Shown: piece after piece, positions 11,306 through 22,944 of the stretch
Position numbering within the stretch: position 1 is the stretch's first letter
Layout of the letters: each line of letters begins with the position of its first letter
Source of the DNA: Curvularia sp. ZM96
Lineage: Eukaryota > Ascomycota > Dothideomycetes > Pleosporales > Pleosporaceae
Length of the DNA stretch: 64,000 nt
Assembly (NCBI GenBank): GCA_022457065.1
Contig: JAJGBQ010000007.1
Span: forward strand, 2,170,001 to 2,234,000
Direction: 5' to 3'
Notes under the pieces: generated by a model
Databases searched by the model: none
Told to the model about the DNA's origin: nothing
The model's input: only the letters and a program-made list of their open reading frames with translations
Made by a program: the position numbers and the translations under genes

Positions 11306-13421
11306 CTATCGACGAACTTTGCACGTCTTTGTTCGTGAGACAGATTTGTTGCCTTCACTGGTGGCAGTCAATGTGACTGTAGCTTCCTCTGAGGATCTGC
11401 TCTCGCGACCAACAGCAACCTTGACTGTTTTTTGTTTACCGTATCCAGCATACACCAGTGCATTTGGCAGCGCGACCTTCCAACCGTCGCCTTTTACTTC
11501 TGCTTCTAGACGATAGATGTCGTTTCCAAGATAGGAGGAAAGATCCTGCGGGTGAGGATTTGTGCCGAGTTTTGCAGCTTTTCCAGTATTCTTCAACTCG
11601 AAAGTGCAATACATTGTGTCTGCTTCGGATGAGTTTGCACCTGCCTGTGCAACCTTTCCGGAACCAAGCTCTATACCATACTGCGCGGACGTGGTGGCAT
11701 TAGTCAGAGTGGAAGCCACACCGACAGTATAATGCAAGACACCAGCTTCATCGCGGATCTTTTCAAGAATGTAGAAATGCAAGCCGTTGGCTTCGTCAAC
11801 ATATTCGTACTCCGAACCGGAGTTGGTGCCGGCATGGAAGAGCGCGTCAACCAGTTGCCTGTAATCACCAATCGTCCAGTACCTTGCTGTCCCGTTTGGA
11901 AGGTAGAAATCAATCTGTCGTGCATCCTGAGGATTAGCGTCGATGACCCACTGGAATGGCTGCACTCGATCGCTGTTCTTGGTCTTGCTGATCAATACGC
12001 CGGAATCTGGGCAGAAAGAGTCTGCGCCCATCCGGTCAACGACTTCCAGGTTGTAATTGTTATATCCGCGGCCGTCACACAGCGCATCAAGGGTGACATT
12101 GCACGGTGGTGCAAGATCGCCCGCAGACCCGAAAGATATATTAAAACCCATGAGGCTGTCAACTGGGTCAACTGACCGAGCGGTGATCTGAGCTACCACT
12201 GGACCAGAAGCGGCGAGGCCAGCACGAGAAATTTGCAAGATTGGGGTCGTATCGATGAGGCCGATTTGATGCTTGTCCCTCATGGTGTGTAGAGAACCCA
12301 TGGATGCGCCTTGTACAGGAGGGATTTGCCAGCGTGTATGAGGACCTCCAGGGCCATTGAAGCTGCCACGAGACAACATACTCCAGGGACCAGTGTATGT
12401 ACGTCTAGCAGGATTACTAAACGGGTTGTTGTAGTTGTCGCCGATACCAAGCAAATGCGACAACTCGTGAGCAAACGTAGCCATGCCACTAGACTCTCCC
12501 TGGGTAGACGAACCGCCGCCTGCGTTGGGCCAAATCGTGGAGGCTGCAGCCCACGAAGACCATTCAACATAACGTGTGCTAGCCCAGTTTGGCAGCGAGG
12601 AATTAGGCGGAGGCCCAAACTCGTCGGGTACGTCTTCTTTGCTGAGGAACTTCATCTCGCCGAACTCTTGCCATGTCGAGGACTCATCCTGACCTGCAGA
12701 GAGAATGAAGGCCAACTCGAACGCATCTGCGGTTGCGTTGCCGACGTCCGCACGCCATGCTCCAAGAGCATCGGTGCGCAGATCAACGGAACATGGAGGA
12801 CCTTTGGGACAAGCACCTTCGTTGAAGCCGCCCTCCTCATCGTCGATTCCATACTGGTAACTACGCGATGGCATACGATATGGACCAAACACAGTCAGGT
12901 CGACTCCATACTTTCCAAAGGAGTCACCCATCCAGTATTCATGGAGGGTATGGCCTTGGTTGATTTCGTTAGGGACATTGAGAAGATCGTGGTAAAACTT
13001 GGGGACATCTTCGCGCTTCAAACCAGCAGCAAGCGGTTGCGGGTTACCAAATATGTCAGAATTGGCAGGGAGGGTGACGACAAAGGGCGAGTCTGGGTAG
13101 TCAACCGCTATCATGGCGATGTTGAAGTTTCTGTCCTTGCCCTTGCGTGATGGATCAGCCCAATTGGTTGTCGGTGGTGCTACGTAGTCTGTAGTATGTT
13201 TAGCGATGGAGTCACATTTACATCCGGCATTATACTACATCAATAAAAGGTTACCTACCGTCCCAGGTCATGTTATCCGGGTTGACCCAGTTCTGAGGGT
13301 CGATAGGTGTAAATGGATTAGAAGAAGGGCTTTGGCGAGGGACGACAGCAGCGGACGCAAGCGTAAGCATTGCGCTTCCCAACGCCGCGATTGAGACACC
13401 CGAGCATTTTGTTCCTGCCAT
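11306..13421 (-). CDS. secreted M6-type metalloprotease
   Basis: Two exons (13421-13259, 13188-11306) give 681 aa. The start at 13421 is the first in-frame ATG. It yields a signal sequence (MAGTKCSGVSIAALGSAMLTLASA) followed by AVVPRQ. The zinc site is HELSHLLGIGD at residues 295-305, an HExxHxxGxxD pattern of the M6 (immune inhibitor A-like) peptidases, followed by NYNNPF. The N-terminal part (FNIAMIAVDYPDSPF) matches the start of the M6 catalytic domain. The C-terminal ~300 residues look like beta-rich accessory domains. The family degrades extracellular proteins; the natural substrate here is unknown. It converges with the small secreted protein gene. Confidence 0.88.
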
Positions 13422-14368
13422 TGAGCTTTCGAAGGCGCTCCTTGCCGTCAAGGAGGCTTCTGGTCACACTGACTGAGGAAAAGAGTCAAACTGTAAAGAC
13501 ATCTGGGGTGCCGGGGAGGGAGACTTTTGTACGAAGGCATCCGCATGGCCGTTACCCACAAGAGAATCGTGGCGATAAAGGCCGCAAGGTTCCTTGCTGA
13601 TAAACGGCACAATCAAAGGCAAGGATGTTCAGCATATGGTTTGACGATATACCCGACTGCCTGTTGGAGCTAGCTTGGTCGCCTCAGCCGGCTTGGCGGA
13701 CAAGCACCTGCTTCTTGGGGAGCTGCAATGACGGTAAGAGTCGGTCCTAGTTGTAGATGACTGCGGGTCAACACTCGGAGACACTAAATCACCGAGCTTA
13801 CAGCCTAGCACACACGCTGTCTTTGTCATGTCAGAAGCAATAAGCTGTTATGGGGTGGTAATGACTGATCGAAACTCCGGATTGACATGATGACAGACTT
13901 GAGAAAAGAGTGAAGAGGCCCAGAAAAAAGAAAGAAAAAGAGTGACTCCATTTCTGCAGCGGCCCTGGTGAAGTCGCACTCAAGCTAGTTGATAGACCGG
14001 TACTGTGCACTAAAGCAGCGTCATACAAATTTCCCAGGTAAGTATAGATGTTGCATTCGTGTTCTCGCGCTTTGGGGTTTTGTTCTTCGCTGTCGTTCAT
14101 AGCAAAGTGTAGTGACGAATATGCTAATGATGAAGACTCTTCCAATGTGTTGCAATGCTTATATTCAGCGCCAATTCGCGATTCCGTGTACACTTTTTAA
14201 CTAACACTCCAAACTTCTTCGTTCTGGAAATCAGGAGTAGCGTGGAGATAGACATGTAGAGTAATTAAGAAATACTTCCGTTAACGCCGCCATATGCAAT
14301 AAATTCAGTCAAAGGTGGCCAGGCAAACAAAGTGGAGGTGTATCGGTATGCGCGCAAGCCAACAACTC
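13422..14368. other. M6 protease promoter and LHP1 3' flank
   Basis: 947 bp. The one longish frame (minus strand, 13831-14193) starts with GTG, has no domain and looks random. A purine-rich tract lies near 13,900-13,950. No supported gene. Confidence 0.55.
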
Positions 14369-15862
14369 CTATTCGTCTTGCTTGATCTCAAGCTTGCTCT
14401 TCTTGGGGCTGTTGGTCTGATCGTCGACGGCCTTGCGCTTGTTAGAGGCAGCAGCGATCTCAGCCTCAGTGCGAGAGTCCTTGACAATTGGAACACCATG
14501 GGCGTCACGCTCAACCTCCTTCTTTTCTTCCTTGTGGCTGGCACGGTCGTCCTTGCCGTTCTTGAAGCGATCGCGACGCTTGTTCCAGTCGCCACTGTCG
14601 ACAGAGTCGTTGGAGGCGCTGCGGTCACGACGCCTACGAGGAGAGCGATCGCGGCGGTTGTTATTGCCACCACGGCCACCTCGTCCTCCGCGGTTGGATC
14701 CGCGGCCTCCACGGCCTCCGCCACGACGGTCGTTGCCACGGCCACGGCTGAAGTCACCGTTAGCTTCACGCCTCTCCTTGCGCTTCTCGTACTTTTCCGC
14801 TTCAGTCAACTCCCAGTCTGGCTTGATGCCCTTCTCCTTGCACTTCATGATGATATACTCCTTCTTGCCCATAGTGACGAGCTCGCTACCATTGAACGTG
14901 GGCTTCGGGTCAAGGGCGAGGAACTGCTTCTGTGAATCCTCAGAGTCAAACTCGACAAAGACACTGCCCTTCCAGGCGCCCTCGTCATCACGACGCTTGC
15001 GGACCATGACCGAGCCATAAGGGCGGAAGAACTGCTCAAGGGCAATCTGGCCAGCGTCCTCGGGGTTGCCAAAGTTCTTGACGTATGCGCTCTTCTCCAT
15101 TGTGTTAGATGAACTGTTCTTGAGGCGGTAGAAGAGTTCTTCGATGGTAGGGGGCTTCTCGTCGTCACCTTCCTTGGCGGGGATGACCAGTGGCTCTTTG
15201 CGCTTGACGGCCTCGCTGCCGGGCTTGCTGTACTCGCCATCATCAACGAGGACGAGGTCGTTGCTGTGACGAACGGCCTCTACAACAGCAGAGTAGGGCT
15301 TGAAGCGGCGCATGCGCTTAAAAGTGCAGATGTGATGGATTGAGACGGGCTTGTTCTTGGGGCCCTCGAGCTCCTTGAACATATGCTCATCGGTCGCCAG
15401 GTTTTGCGCAGAGAAGTAAAACTCCATCTTGGTATGGTTAGTAAGCGATGCCAGAGGTGGGAGGACAGGAGTCATACTTGAGCTCGGATCTCGTTGGGAT
15501 CATCAGTCTCTGGGAGGTCTTCAAACTCGCGATTTGGCCTGAATGAAAGAACAAGAGTCAGCCCATGCGACGAGTGGAAAGCGAATAGGTGGCTAGGCGC
15601 ACCTCTTCTTGCGATTGTCACGAAAGTTGCCGCGACCGCCGCGACCACCACGGCTGTCACGACCAGCGCGACCGTTGCGGTCTTCGCGATCGTTGCGCTG
15701 AGCGCTCTTGTCGTCTGACTTTTTGCTGAGCTCCCACTTCTCTTCTCCGTCGGCGGCATTGGAGTCGGACTTGGAGCCAGACTCGACTTGAACCGAGTTG
15801 TCAGCCTGGGAGGCTTCGGCGGGGTTGGAGGCTGCCGCCGCAGCGTTTTCGGTGTCGGCCAT
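14369..15862 (-). CDS. LHP1: La-type RNA-binding protein
   Basis: Three exons (15862-15603, 15538-15478, 15427-14369) give 459 aa. Residues 1-85 are acidic, then RGG-rich. A La motif starts near residue 100 (MEFYFSAQNLATDEHMF, SIHHICTFKRMRRF). An RRM follows (KSAYVKNFG as RNP2-like, WKGSVFVEFDSE as RNP1-like). The tail is RGG and Arg/Ser-rich and ends in lysine-rich, nuclear-localisation-like sequence. La proteins bind the 3' oligo-U of new RNA polymerase III transcripts and protect tRNA precursors in the nucleus. The start at 15862 is preferred over an upstream frame because ATGGCC has A at -3. Intron 2 lies inside the first La-motif helix. Confidence 0.93.
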
Positions 15863-16147
15863 TTTTAGAATTGGCACGGTATGAGTCGCGTATATGAGAA
15901 GAAGCCCGTAGAGTCGGTTTCGCGTGGGTAGAAATAGAAACGGGAGTGAGTGAGGAGAAAAGGCGGCAGAAGAGAGGAAGAGCTATGGTTCTGCTAGTGG
16001 GGAAATTTCAATACAAGGGTCCACGGCCGCCAAGCCTCAGTCACTGCGGAATTGTTGCTCGCCGCCTGGCTCTGCACAACTGGGACCAGCCGTGACGACG
16101 CCAACGACGACAGTAGCAACCCAATTGGCTTGCCCCTCGCTCTCATC

Positions 16148-17529
16148 ATGCCGCGAAAGAAGCCGAGGTTCCATTCGCTCAAAAAGCTGGTGCGCATGCC
16201 CTTTCCTTGCGTCGGTGGTGTGGCAGGATCGCTAAACTGACTTGCTACAGAATGTTCGCCAGAACTGGTCGCGCTGGTCTCTATACGCTCTTTCACAGCT
16301 CAAGGCGCCCAATGTAACGAGCCGCACGTATTTCCAACAGAAGTGGACGGCCAAGGCGGCGACAAGAGCATACCATGGCGAGCACATTAGGGAGAAGAAA
16401 TGGAAGCACATGTTCAAGAGAAATCTGCCCGCCGTAGTGCCTATGGATCACAGATACCTTGCCCGACACGATGGATCAGAGCAGGCTGCCGGACGAGGTA
16501 TGGGTGCAGATACACCAGACAAGGCTCGGACGCCGCCCATGACGCCATACATGCAGATGGCCTACTACCCGTTGGAGCGGCGCCTGGATACGGCCATCTT
16601 CAGGGCTCTCTTTGCAAGCAGTGTGCGGCAAGCTCGACAGTTTGTTGTCCACGGCCTGGTCAAAGTCAATGGGAAAAAGGTGCGTTAGGCTGGCATCGAT
16701 TGCTCCCTACCTAGTCTGACATGTCTCGCAGATGGTCTACCCAGGCTACGCACTTAATCCGGGCGATATGTTCCAAGTCGAGCCTTCATCCGTCATGTTC
16801 GCAACTGGAGCCCCAAAAACCAGGTCATCGACCGCTCGCCGTGTTACCAAAGAGAAGGCTGCTGCACGCGCCCAAGAACGCGAGCAAAGTGGTGGCCAAA
16901 CTCCTCAACAATCAAAAGACACCGACGTTGTCGTCTCGCAGTCCTCGCGCGAGGAACCTACCCCTGCCGAACTCAAGAAGCAGCTGCAAGAGCTGATGGA
17001 GCAAGTCGACGGCGTGCTGGCCGAAGACGTCAAGGCCAAGGACAAACAAAAGTTTCGCGCTCTTCGTTCCAGCATAAGGAAAGCAATCAGTCTATGGCGC
17101 TCTGCCAACCCCGAGACCATCTCAACGCTAGACGCGCAATTCGACTTTCTCAAGACGCAAATCGCCGAGCGCGCCGCTGCCTCGTCTCCATCATCATCCA
17201 AGGACGCCTCGTCTGCTGCCGAGCCCCTCATCTCGGAAGAAGACCAAGCACGTCTGCGATCGGCTTTTGAGAAGCTCAGGCTCGAGACGGAACACACGTC
17301 GGCATGGAACAAGCGAGATGCCCAGGCACCGTACGCGACTCCATGGCGGCCAAGGGACTACATGAGTGCCTTTGCCTTTATACCACGATACCTTGAGGTC
17401 AACCAAAACATTTGCGCGGCTGTGTACTTGAGGCATCCTGTTGCAAGGCCAGGACTGGCAGAGGTACCGACACCGTTCCACATCGAGACAGGCCAGCTAG
17501 CATTCAACTGGTACCTACGCAACCGGTAA
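16148..17529 (+). CDS. NAM9: mitochondrial small-subunit ribosomal protein S4
   Basis: Three exons (16148-16189, 16251-16679, 16732-17529) give 422 aa. The start MPRKKPRFHSLKKL followed by NVRQNWSRWSLYAL is characteristic of fungal mitochondrial uS4 (yeast Nam9). An S4 RNA-binding domain follows the first third (PLERRLDTAIFRALFASSV, RQFVVHGLVKVNGKK), with the second intron inside it just before MVYPGYALNPGD. A long charged insertion with coiled-coil character (about 195-290) separates it from a conserved C-terminus (RDYMSAFAFIPRYLEVN). It binds the 5' domain of the small mitochondrial rRNA during ribosome assembly. It diverges from LHP1 with 285 bp between the starts. Confidence 0.93.
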
Positions 17530-18138
17530 TGAACTCACGGAACATAAAGTGTAATTGTCAATAGACTGCTGCTAGCCGAGTCAATTGCATTGTATAACAT
17601 TTCTCTCAAACCAGCTCGACTACCTAAACTATGGGCCTCATACTAATCCTATATGCACGTGTATCTGTGTATGATGCACATTCCTCTGACTAACTAATGC
17701 GGCAGCCATGAAAAAGCAGTGTTTCGCAACATGCTAACTACGTGATTCGACCTTGACCCAGCAAATGACAAAAGAGGAACAGAAGAATCAGTTCTATAGT
17801 ACAGGGAGGACTAGAATATTAGTGGGTGGCGTCCTCAGCCTACCCGTAAACGCAGAAATGATAGATAACCCCCTCCTCCGCTAGGGCTGGAGCTGGAGCT
17901 GGTATGACAGCGCGGGGTATGACTCTCCTGCTGAATCTGCAGAAGCGAGCGCGATTCCGCAGAGCAAGCTGGATTCAGAACCCGCTTACGCTGATCATAT
18001 GAAAATCAGGTGTGTGACTCTGTATGCACATAGGTGACAGAACTTGTAGATACGAAACCTCAAGGTTCTAAGCGTGGGAGCTGGTATAGAAAGCCAAAGA
18101 CGGGTTGTACAATGTCATGGGGAGCCCCAGCAGGAACT
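17530..18138. other. convergent 3' intergenic region
   Basis: 609 bp between two convergent stops. A short ggagct repetition lies near 17,885-17,900. No gene seen. Confidence 0.6.
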
Positions 18139-20143
18139 TCAGTCGGCTTCTGACTCTTCTTCGTCGAGAGTGTAAATGCTCACTGGGTATCTTAGAGTAT
18201 CTGCGCTAGGTCTGGGGCTCACATCGACGACGCTACTGTCGGGTGTCCAGTGGGAGCTGACCTCGGATGTCGTGGACGCAGCAGCGTATTGGTGAAAGCC
18301 ATTCGCTACAACTTCAGACATGTCCTGATCCGAATCGTAACCGGGTGGCTCAGTAGGTGTGCCTGAGCGGTAACTTGGCAGGCTTTCGGTCCGTGACAAT
18401 GGCCTTGAAGGTATTTCCGGAAGCGAAGTAGGGGGGTACGTTGATGCGGTTGATAGTGGCGAACAGGGCGCATTGGACTGATGCCGCTGGCAGACGCAAG
18501 GCGCGTGGTTGACGTTTCTGCCTTCCTCGGCATCACGAACAAGATCGTTGACAACATCATGTGCCGCCCTCAGTTGCCTAATCTCTTCTTGCATGGCATC
18601 TTCAAGCACGCTCTCCTGTTCTGAGATGAGGGCCCTTTTTTCTTCATAGTCTGCAATGCGCTCGCTGTCCCGCCGCGCCCAATTTCCACGCCACCGGTTG
18701 CGCCACCACGTGGTCCACGCATGTTGGCGGGCTGCTCTGCGATAAGCACGAGCATTAATTCGTTCTTCTCGGGCAGCAGCCCGCTCAGTACGTGTGCGAA
18801 GGCTACTACATTTGTGGCGGATCGCAGTGAAGATGCACCCGCAACAGAGAATGCCAAAGGTAATCTCTAGAGCTACAATGAAAGTCGACTCTTTGGTCGG
18901 TCTCGGTGGAAGTTCAACCTGGGAAACGTCAACGTGGATCTTATGCCAGGTATTTGAAAGAAAGAACAGAGGATGGAACAAACGTGGACGTACCGCTGCT
19001 GCTGTGTATGTTTGCGGAGCTGCTACGGCGACCCTTGAGCCATTATCAGGAGGCTGTGCTAACTGCGCCACCTGTGCAACATGATCATCAGCTTGGGCAA
19101 AAGCGTGCTCGGGACGACCCATGTCTGTTGATTTTTGGTTGGGTTGGAAGCGAATGTATGCGATCCTCCAGGCTCCGTGGGCTTTGTCGACAATGGTTTT
19201 GACGACGCAAGAGATGGTGTCACAATCACTTAATTCCTGTGAGACGTTGTGTGCCTCTTGTCTCAATCGCGAATGGATATGTTTTTTCTGCTTGGCAATG
19301 AGGTCCTGAAGGACTTGTAGCTCAGCCTCAAGGCCTTTTAGATGGCGGACGTCGTCCTCCAAGGACCCGTCTTGAGTCGAGCTGTCTGCGTTCTGAGCAA
19401 CAACAAGACGGAGAGCCTGAGGGGGCTCGCGCCAATATTCAGCTACGTCCTTGTTGCTGGCTGACGGGTTGGGGACAGACTCGAGCCTGAGCAGCGAGGG
19501 GGGCGAGGTGTGGGGCTTGAAGGAGATGGTAAAGCCGGACGGGGTGTCGAGTTGCTTGCCGTCGATGGCCTTGATGCTGAGGGTCAGGAGCTGGGCAGAG
19601 TCGGTCTCGTGGGTGCCGTGAAGACAGGCCGTCTTCCACTCGAGGTCCAGGTCGCGCCGCAGAAGCCAGGCATCCTGTGCAAGGTAGGCGCCCGAGCCAG
19701 AGGCAAAGTCGCCGTTCCACTCCTGGGGGAGGTGCAGGCCGTTCAGAGTGATGTTGGAAGAGCCGCAGGCATGGTCTTGGGCATGGCTGGTAAAGCTCAG
19801 GATCTGGAGTGCGGGTCAGCGGGTGGGATGGTGGTGTTTCGTTGCCTGAAGTGGGCCTTACTAGAGACTCGTCATTGTGGCCCGTGTGGTCACGGCCAAG
19901 ACAGCCAATGCAGGGGACGCTGAAGGTAGCTTGCGCGTAACTGTGCTGCACGTCTGGTGGTTGTCAGCCGGTGCCTGGACGTGGCGACGCGATACAGCTC
20001 AAGATAAAGAGACATGGCATACCGAGATGGAGCAGCGTGTCGTCTGCGTGGGCCGCCCGGCCCTGGGGGTGGGGAATGACTGCGGCGAGCACAGGCGCTG
20101 CCCACGCGCAGGCTGTGAGCAGCTTCGACTTGAACCACGGCAT
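18139..20143 (-). CDS. single-pass membrane protein with coiled-coil cytoplasmic tail
   Basis: Exons 20143-20023, 19953-19862 and 19803-18139, the last probably split by a 54-nt intron (donor GTACGT, acceptor ATAAG near 18,995-18,940). The product is 625 aa, or 607 with that intron removed. A signal peptide (MPWFKSKLLTACAWAAPVLAA) leads to an ectodomain with CIGC and CGSS cysteines and N-glycosylation sites. One membrane helix follows (TFIVALEITFGILCCGCIF), then a very basic segment, a charged coiled coil and a Ser/Pro-rich acidic tail ending ESEAD. This is a type I membrane layout found in uncharacterised ascomycete proteins. I assign no function. It diverges from LSM4. Confidence 0.8.
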
Positions 20144-20509
20144 GGCGATGCAATACAACAGGAGGGCACAAGAAGCAAGACGCAGACGGCGGGCCCGCAA
20201 GAGGAGCAGAGCAGACTGCTGGGACGGCTGGGGGACAGCTGGCTCGTTTCTAAGAGTTGAGGACGCTCGCTTTCGTCGGATCAGGCACCAGTCTCAGTCT
20301 CCGTCCCAGCGCCCTTGGGGGGCCTGTGGCTGTGGCTGTGGCTGCCGTCAGCAAAGGGCGCAGCCTCGCACGTGACCGGGCCGTGCCAAGCTCTGCGCCG
20401 GAGCTCGGGCCACGCCCATGATGCAGCAGTGCACGAGGGCCGCCGCGAGATTTGGACACCACATCATTGACTCGACGCTGCCCCGAGATTCGCTCAACAG
20501 GCCAACGCC
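20144..20509. promoter_or_regulatory. divergent promoter, membrane protein and LSM4
   Basis: 366 bp, GC-rich, between head-to-head ATG codons. No clear TATA box. Confidence 0.45.
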
Positions 20510-21021
20510 ATGGTGCGTCTGTCTCTACGCTGCCCTCTGCCATTGCGCTGACCCCCGTCCCAGCTTCCATTAGGCCTTCTGACCGCCGCGACCGGCCATC
20601 CAATGCTCGTCGAACTCAAAAGCGGCGAGACGCTCAATGGCCTCCTCGTAAACTGCGACACGTGGATGAACCTGACGCTGCGAGAAGTCGTTCAGACGAG
20701 CCCAGACGGCGACAAGTTCATGCGGCTACCAGAGATCTATGTTCGCGGCAGCACAGCACGTCTACACCTCCCTTGGATACGAGCGCGGGGCTGACCAATG
20801 CCTAGATCAAATACCTCAGAGTCCCCGACGAGATTGTCGACATCGTCAAAGAGCAGCAAGCCAAGGACCAAGCGAATCGTGGCGGCCGAGGAGGCGGCAT
20901 GCACGGCCGGGGAGACCACCGCGGCGATCGTGGTGGGGGAGGTAGGGGGACCAGGGGGAGAGGGCGCGGCCGGGGAAGAGGTGGAGGCGGAGGAGGTGGT
21001 GGTGGTGGTAGCGGCGCTTGA
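20510..21021 (+). CDS. LSM4: U6 snRNA-associated Sm-like protein LSm4
   Basis: Three coding exons: 20510-20512 (the ATG alone), 20564-20755 and 20806-21021, giving 136 aa. The Sm1 motif (LLTAATGHPMLVELKSGET, LVNCDTWMN) and Sm2 motif (LPEIYVRGST then IKYLRVPDE) are complete. The C-terminus is an RGG/glycine-rich tail as in yeast and human LSm4. LSm4 is a ring subunit of LSm1-7 (mRNA decapping) and LSm2-8 (U6 snRNP). Intron 1 starts immediately after the ATG (GTGCGT). Intron 2 (20756-20805) must use a GC donor (GCACGT) to keep the ST-IKYL frame. Confidence 0.95.
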
Positions 21022-22600
21022 AGGACATCGATGTCTGCCTGACTGCCTTGCCCGCTGGTACATGTCATGCATAACACCAATCATCCCAGGGCGCGATGCT
21101 AAGGCTTGGACGTTTGGACACTCAACACTGGCGGACGCTACACGCAGCCGCTTTCGTCTATCTTGACTAGCCCGGCGCTTTCGCGTACGATTGCATCACG
21201 AGATACCCTACTCTTCGACTTGCACATGAGCACCACTATTCGCTGTGCAGAGCCCCAAGTCGACACTCGAGCTTCGCCGCTCCCCTTGTAGTTGTAGCAG
21301 TCCATCTACTAGCCTCGGTACACTGTCAGTCTTGCGCGCTACCTGCGCACAGAACACATATACTGTGTCGATTGCTGCTGTGTTTGATGTTTCTGGTGAT
21401 ATGGGTCTTGGAATCATTCGGTCGAGTAGGCAATGGATTTCATACCGTGCTCGGGCGGGATGCTTGATTGCTTGACCGCAGACCGCACGCAATTCTCATA
21501 TTTGAATCTGTGCTCAAAGCGAACCAAGTAGTTTTGAGAAGACCCTGTCGACGAAAACTGGTGACCTGCTAATTACTCCGCAGTTGAGCCCACCTATTGG
21601 AAAGTCTGCCCCATCTAAAGCAATCAATGCGACCGCCCCGTCTACATAAGCTGATGTGGGACTGACCAAAGCACCCCGTACGTACATGCTTCGTACAGTG
21701 GCCTCGTAAACATGTAGGATATGTAGATAGTACTACGATACATGTAAAATGGCGCACTCGATGCCGGATCTGCGGCGGCAAATGGCCTTCGATCCGGGGC
21801 GATCCATCGCTAGGTACGTCCCGGAAGGAACGCATACTCTAATCTCGCTTGGGAAGCTTTCCGCTACATGCAGGATTTCCGGATCGTCGGGCATCTGTCA
21901 CTTGCCCAACAAGTGCAACTGAACAACAAAATCCTGTTGTAAGGCTCTCGCTTGCATTCAACTAGCCACAAATGAGCGGAATGCCAGCAACCTGTCTCGA
22001 GGTCAATGAGGAAGACTGGAGAGCAATGCAGTGGCGTTTCCAATGCGAGCGAATGCATCGCACGCCCGGGCTGAGTTTTCACAGGACCCTGATCACAACG
22101 AGAGTATGCAACGGTTCATCCTAGCATGCATAACATTTTGCTGTCAACCCACACAGGGTTGTGCAAGCTGCCCCGGCATATTTGACACCAATAGGCATGG
22201 ATGGCATGGAGCCGAAAACAATCGTCTGCGTCACTTGCTATTCTGCGATGGGTCCTTATCGTTCTGAGAGGACTGCGAAGATGTTAGCCGCCTCCTATCA
22301 GAAGGCATGCCTGTGGGAATGCCCGTCGTTCATGTTGTCCAGCTGGATGGATGAAGGCTTTCCCAAGCATGGTCCCCTTATTCTTGGGCGAGTCTGCCGG
22401 ATGCATGCTAACCCTCTCTGTGTATATGTGTGTGTGCGCTCTGTACCCTACTTGGTCAACGAAGAGCCTCCAAGACTGGTGGCGTAGCGGGGTACCGGAA
22501 AGCCTTCCCACAACACGAACCGACGAACCGACTAGCCAGTGGAGCATAGCTGCAGGGTACCACTACTACTGATTCCGACATTGCTACCCGGCGGCATCTT

Positions 22601-22626
22601 GGAGGCGTGGAGGCGTGGAGGCGTGG
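22601..22626. repeat. ggaggcgt x3 microrepeat
   Basis: Three perfect copies of ggaggcgt plus gg. Probably simple slippage. Confidence 0.8.
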
Positions 22627-22860
22627 TGACAGCGGCCTCCAGACCCCCGCCGATCACCTTTAGGTCTGGGGTTACTCCGCGTATTTGCCGAGTGGATCGA
22701 TTAGCGGCACGCTAAGCTTTACTAGGTTTGGTGTCTCCCGTCAAGCTGCTTGGCATTCACCCGCTCGGACAAGGGACGCTGCTGGCGGCGAGATTAGACA
22801 CGCCCCGGCGGTGCTGGCTGTGGACAAAGGTGTCCCAGGCCAAGGGCTGGGGGTTCCAGC

Positions 22861-22866
22861 TATAAA
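22861..22866 (+). promoter_or_regulatory. TATA box of permease gene
   Basis: TATAAA 79-84 bp upstream of the ATG at 22945. Confidence 0.45.
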
Positions 22867-22944
22867 CTATAATTGTGGCATTGCGGCCTGCCGGCACTGC
22901 GGAGGCTGTCCTGTTTTCCTTTCTTCTCCCAACGGCCCTCTACC

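Larger units (their letters stand above)
21022..22944. other. 1.9-kb gene-free spacer
   Basis: Short frames on both strands overlap without domains. It contains an 8-bp tandem repeat at 22601-22626 and ends with the permease promoter. No supported gene. Confidence 0.6.

Noticed and set aside
13831..14193. 120-codon minus-strand frame between the M6 protease and LHP1
   Set aside because: Starts with GTG, low-complexity end, no homologous features.
17885..17900. ggagct-type repetition
   Set aside because: Two or three short units only, probably slippage.
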